Below are positions 6,051 through 7,420 of a stretch of 7,420 nt of DNA, piece after piece. The position numbers and the translations under genes were made by a program. Each line of letters starts with the position of its first letter. The stretch's first letter is position 1. The stretch comes from JADHUC01 sp964617665 (lineage in GTDB: Bacteria; Planctomycetota; Planctomycetia; Pirellulales; Pirellulaceae), in the NCBI GenBank assembly GCA_964617665.1, contig CAZUAH010000658.1, forward strand, positions 1 through 7,420, read 5' to 3'. The notes below the pieces were generated by a model. The model made no database searches. It was given only the letters and a program-made list of their open reading frames with translations, and was not told the DNA's origin.

Positions 6051-7118
6051 CTACCCTCCAAGGGAGCGTGCGAGCTCCACCTCATCGAAGCCATAGATCC
6101 AGCGCGTGCTGCTTCCGTTCCTGATCTCGGCCAACAGCACGCCCCGGACATTCACTCCGTCCGCCCGAGCCTTGCGTTTGGATGCACCCCAGCGTGCGGA
6201 GTCCGTATCGATGTCCACCGTCACGAACGGTGTCCCGCGGCGGTTAAGCCACCGCTCGAGTTCGCGGCAGCCACCGCACCAGCTGGCCGTGTAGATGGTC
6301 ACTTCGACTTGGTGGACCTGGTTGGGCTCAGGCAACGCGGGAGAACTCGGAATCGAGGCCCAAGAGGATACCTCGTCATTGCCTGTTTCTACTTCATGAC
6401 CGAGCGTGGCCCAGCTCGCATCGAGATCTGGATTGGCCGACGTGCGATAAGCGGCGAAGAAGGCCCCGTTGGGGCAATCGTTCTGGGTGGAGGAGCTACC
6501 GGAACTCGTCGAGGTATGCAGGATCTCCTGGTTCTCTGGGGTGCAATCCTGGCCCTTTCTTGAGCGAGTTCGTCTCCACCAATCATCGCTCAGCAGCTGC
6601 CAATTGACCGCGAATGGTACCGTCGCGGTATGGCTCAGCTGGAAAAACATCATGGCCTCGTGGCCGTGGGTATCGGGAATACGGATGACGGCCAGGTTGT
6701 CCTCGTCAATCCGCTCCATCTTTCCCCATTCCCGTGTTCCGTCCCCGTTGAATTCCAGGTAGATGCTCCGGGTCCCCTCTCGCTCGATACAGTGGTAGGA
6801 AGTAAGAAGGGTGGTCGGGCCCACCAGAACCGCTGTATGACCAAGTTCGCCCCACCTGGCCCAAGCCTGGGTGTGAATGAGCTCTACTCGGGCTCGCTGA
6901 TCTTCGATGGGGGGAATGGGCTCGACGGCGCGAGCCCTGGCGCCAAACAGAACAGTTCCACAGAGCAATACCAGCAACAATAGCAACGACCGCTGGCTCG
7001 GGCCACGGTGGCCCGAGCCAGGGAGACCAAGCGCGGTAGCGAGGACCACGCGTTTGACGCGGCGGAGGTGTCCCGCTTCCCGGTTGCGCTCGACGGTGAG
7101 TTGAAATATGTCTGTCAT
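6051..7118 (-). CDS. Exported trypsin-like/thioredoxin-fold fusion protein
   Basis: This 355-residue protein has three visible parts. Residues 1-43 are a basic leader. Residues 44-64 (SLLLLLVLLCG onward) are strongly hydrophobic and end in ARARA before VEP, which fits a long signal peptide or an inward-out membrane anchor. Residues about 83-150 resemble the N-terminal barrel of a trypsin-like protease: AVLVGPTTLLTSYHC places a candidate catalytic His at 109, and DNLAVIRI a candidate Asp at 140. No GDSGG nucleophile motif follows, so protease activity is doubtful. Residues 270-355 look like a thioredoxin/glutaredoxin domain with the active site WCGGC (Cys281, Cys284). The usual cis-Pro position appears replaced (NVRGVLL). 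I chose ATG 7118. The frame is also open to a TTG at 7142, which is less likely. A role in periplasmic disulfide or thiol chemistry is inferred. Cys110, Cys191 and Cys215 could be its own disulfides. It ends 99 bases before the tubulin-like gene. Confidence 0.75.
   Translation of the reverse strand: MTDIFQLTVERNREAGHLRRVKRVVLATALGLPGSGHRGPSQRSLLLLLVLLCGTVLFGARARAVEPIPPIEDQRARVELIHTQAWARWGELGHTAVLVGPTTLLTSYHCIEREGTRSIYLEFNGDGTREWGKMERIDEDNLAVIRIPDTHGHEAMMFFQLSHTATVPFAVNWQLLSDDWWRRTRSRKGQDCTPENQEILHTSTSSGSSSTQNDCPNGAFFAAYRTSANPDLDASWATLGHEVETGNDEVSSWASIPSSPALPEPNQVHQVEVTIYTASWCGGCRELERWLNRRGTPFVTVDIDTDSARWGASKRKARADGVNVRGVLLAEIRNGSSTRWIYGFDEVELARSLGG
6993..7021 (-). repeat. Perfect 12-bp inverted repeat with 5-base loop, inside a coding leader
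   Basis: The arms CTGGCTCGGGCC (6993-7004) and GGCCCGAGCCAG (7010-7021) pair exactly around a five-base loop. The hairpin lies about 100 bases into the protease-like/thioredoxin gene, just before the codons of its hydrophobic segment. In the mRNA direction no U-run follows it, so it is not a standard terminator. It could slow ribosomes before signal-peptide synthesis, or act as a binding site, or be chance in GC-rich sequence. Confidence 0.8.
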
Positions 7119-7203
7119 CAGCTCGTCTCTTTCCAAAACCAAGGGGTTGAGCTATCCAAGCGGGTTCGAGGTATCAGCTCGGGCCCGCCTTCTTTAGTTC
7201 TTC
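7119..7203 (-). other. 85-base intergenic gap with a weak ribosome binding site
   Basis: No gene is visible between the end of the right-edge gene and the start of the protease-like/thioredoxin gene. Near its downstream end, GGAAAGAG (7134-7127) lies eight bases before the ATG at 7118 and is the best available, though weak, ribosome binding site. I see no convincing terminator hairpin with a U-run and no clear sigma-70 promoter. Confidence 0.45.
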
Positions 7204-7420
7204 TCAGCATCTCTCCCGCAAAAGTTCTTCGATCGCCTCGTTGTAGAGCAACGGTGCCCGGCCAGGTGCCATGAAGACTTCCATGAGCCTCGCATCGAGT
7301 TCATGGCGTGAAATGCCATCCCAGTTGCGATCACCGATGTAGTCGTACAGCTCGTTCAAGATCAGATCCCTTCGGTATGGTTCGAACCGGTATTTAGCGA
7401 TTTCTCGTTCAACGTAGGTG
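7204..7420 (-). CDS. C-terminal fragment of an unidentified protein (5' end outside window)
   Basis: An open frame enters from the right edge and ends at TGA 7206-7204, giving the last 71 residues of a protein. I do not recognise the family. The fragment is rich in charged residues and looks mostly helical, with an EPYRRDLILNELYDYIGD stretch at residues 13-30, an NWDGIS turn, and an amphipathic C-terminal helix ending in LLRERC. There is no membrane segment and no clear motif in the visible part. The stop lies 85 bases before the start of the next gene, which is on the same strand. That gap is the second longest between neighbouring genes here, so membership of the same operon is plausible but not shown. 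A real gene is supported by the lack of stops, the codon pattern matching its neighbours and the absence of a better frame. The function cannot be stated. Confidence 0.6.
   Translation of the reverse strand, partial: TYVEREIAKYRFEPYRRDLILNELYDYIGDRNWDGISRHELDARLMEVFMAPGRAPLLYNEAIEELLRERC

Noticed and set aside
5948..6151. A 67-codon minus-strand frame whose TGA overlaps the tubulin ATG (ATGA)
   Set aside because: The overlap looks like coupling, but most of the frame is out-of-frame sequence within the thioredoxin-like gene. The only part outside it codes for about 33 unremarkable residues with no ribosome binding site.
5478..6563. A 361-codon open frame on the plus strand
   Set aside because: It runs antisense across both the tubulin-like gene and the protease-like/thioredoxin gene, which have clear motifs and ribosome binding sites. 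Its product has no recognisable domain, so it is a GC-rich shadow frame.
6993..7021. The 12-bp inverted repeat as an intrinsic terminator
   Set aside because: No U-run follows on either strand and the hairpin lies inside an open coding frame.
1..7420. tRNA, rRNA, CRISPR array, insertion sequence or phage genes
   Set aside because: I saw no cloverleaf, no regularly spaced direct repeats, no transposase motifs and no terminal inverted repeats with target duplications.

Overview
All supported genes in this window lie on the minus strand and read right to left, mostly with short gaps or overlaps and good Shine-Dalgarno sites. The composition is GC-rich and the proteins are typical of a Gram-negative bacterium: Sec signal peptides and large periplasmic domains on membrane anchors. 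I cannot name the species. A Myxococcota-like or other proteobacterial origin is possible but is only a guess.

Layout in order of transcription: (1) the C-terminal 71 residues of an unidentified protein (7420 to 7204). (2) An exported or membrane-anchored two-part protein with a trypsin-like N-terminal part and a thioredoxin/glutaredoxin-like CGGC domain (7118 to 6051). (3) The nucleotide-binding half of a tubulin/FtsZ-like GTPase (5951 to 5199). (4) A 699-residue protein carrying the remainder of the tubulin fold, including an FtsZ T7-like loop, followed by a long helical region (5196 to 3097). (5) An 827-residue membrane protein with two von Willebrand factor A (VWA) domains (3092 to 609). 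(6) A 120-residue three-helix membrane protein (628 to 266). (7) The start of a protein with one membrane helix and a Pro/Ser-rich segment, cut by the window edge (256 to 1). I see no strong intrinsic terminator between them, so genes 3 to 7 at least are probably one operon.

The most interesting point is the tubulin homologue. The loops that hold GTP (T1 to T4) are in one reading frame. The S6 strand, the H7 helix and the catalytic T7 loop are in a second frame that starts two bases after the first one stops (TGATCATG). A GGAGG site lies ten bases upstream of the second start, and an exact hairpin with a UACG loop sits just before that. This could be a genuine two-subunit tubulin, a frameshifted fusion, or a single-base error or mutation.

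The combination of a tubulin-superfamily GTPase and a membrane-anchored VWA protein fits the membrane-remodelling system that Makarova and Koonin predicted from comparative genomics (FtsZ-like protein, VWA protein, a GTPase and OmpA-family proteins). I infer that the cytoplasmic tubulin polymer or switch is coupled through the cytoplasmic tail of the VWA protein to its periplasmic VWA domains, with the small membrane proteins as accessories. The redox/protease-like protein is an unusual extra component.
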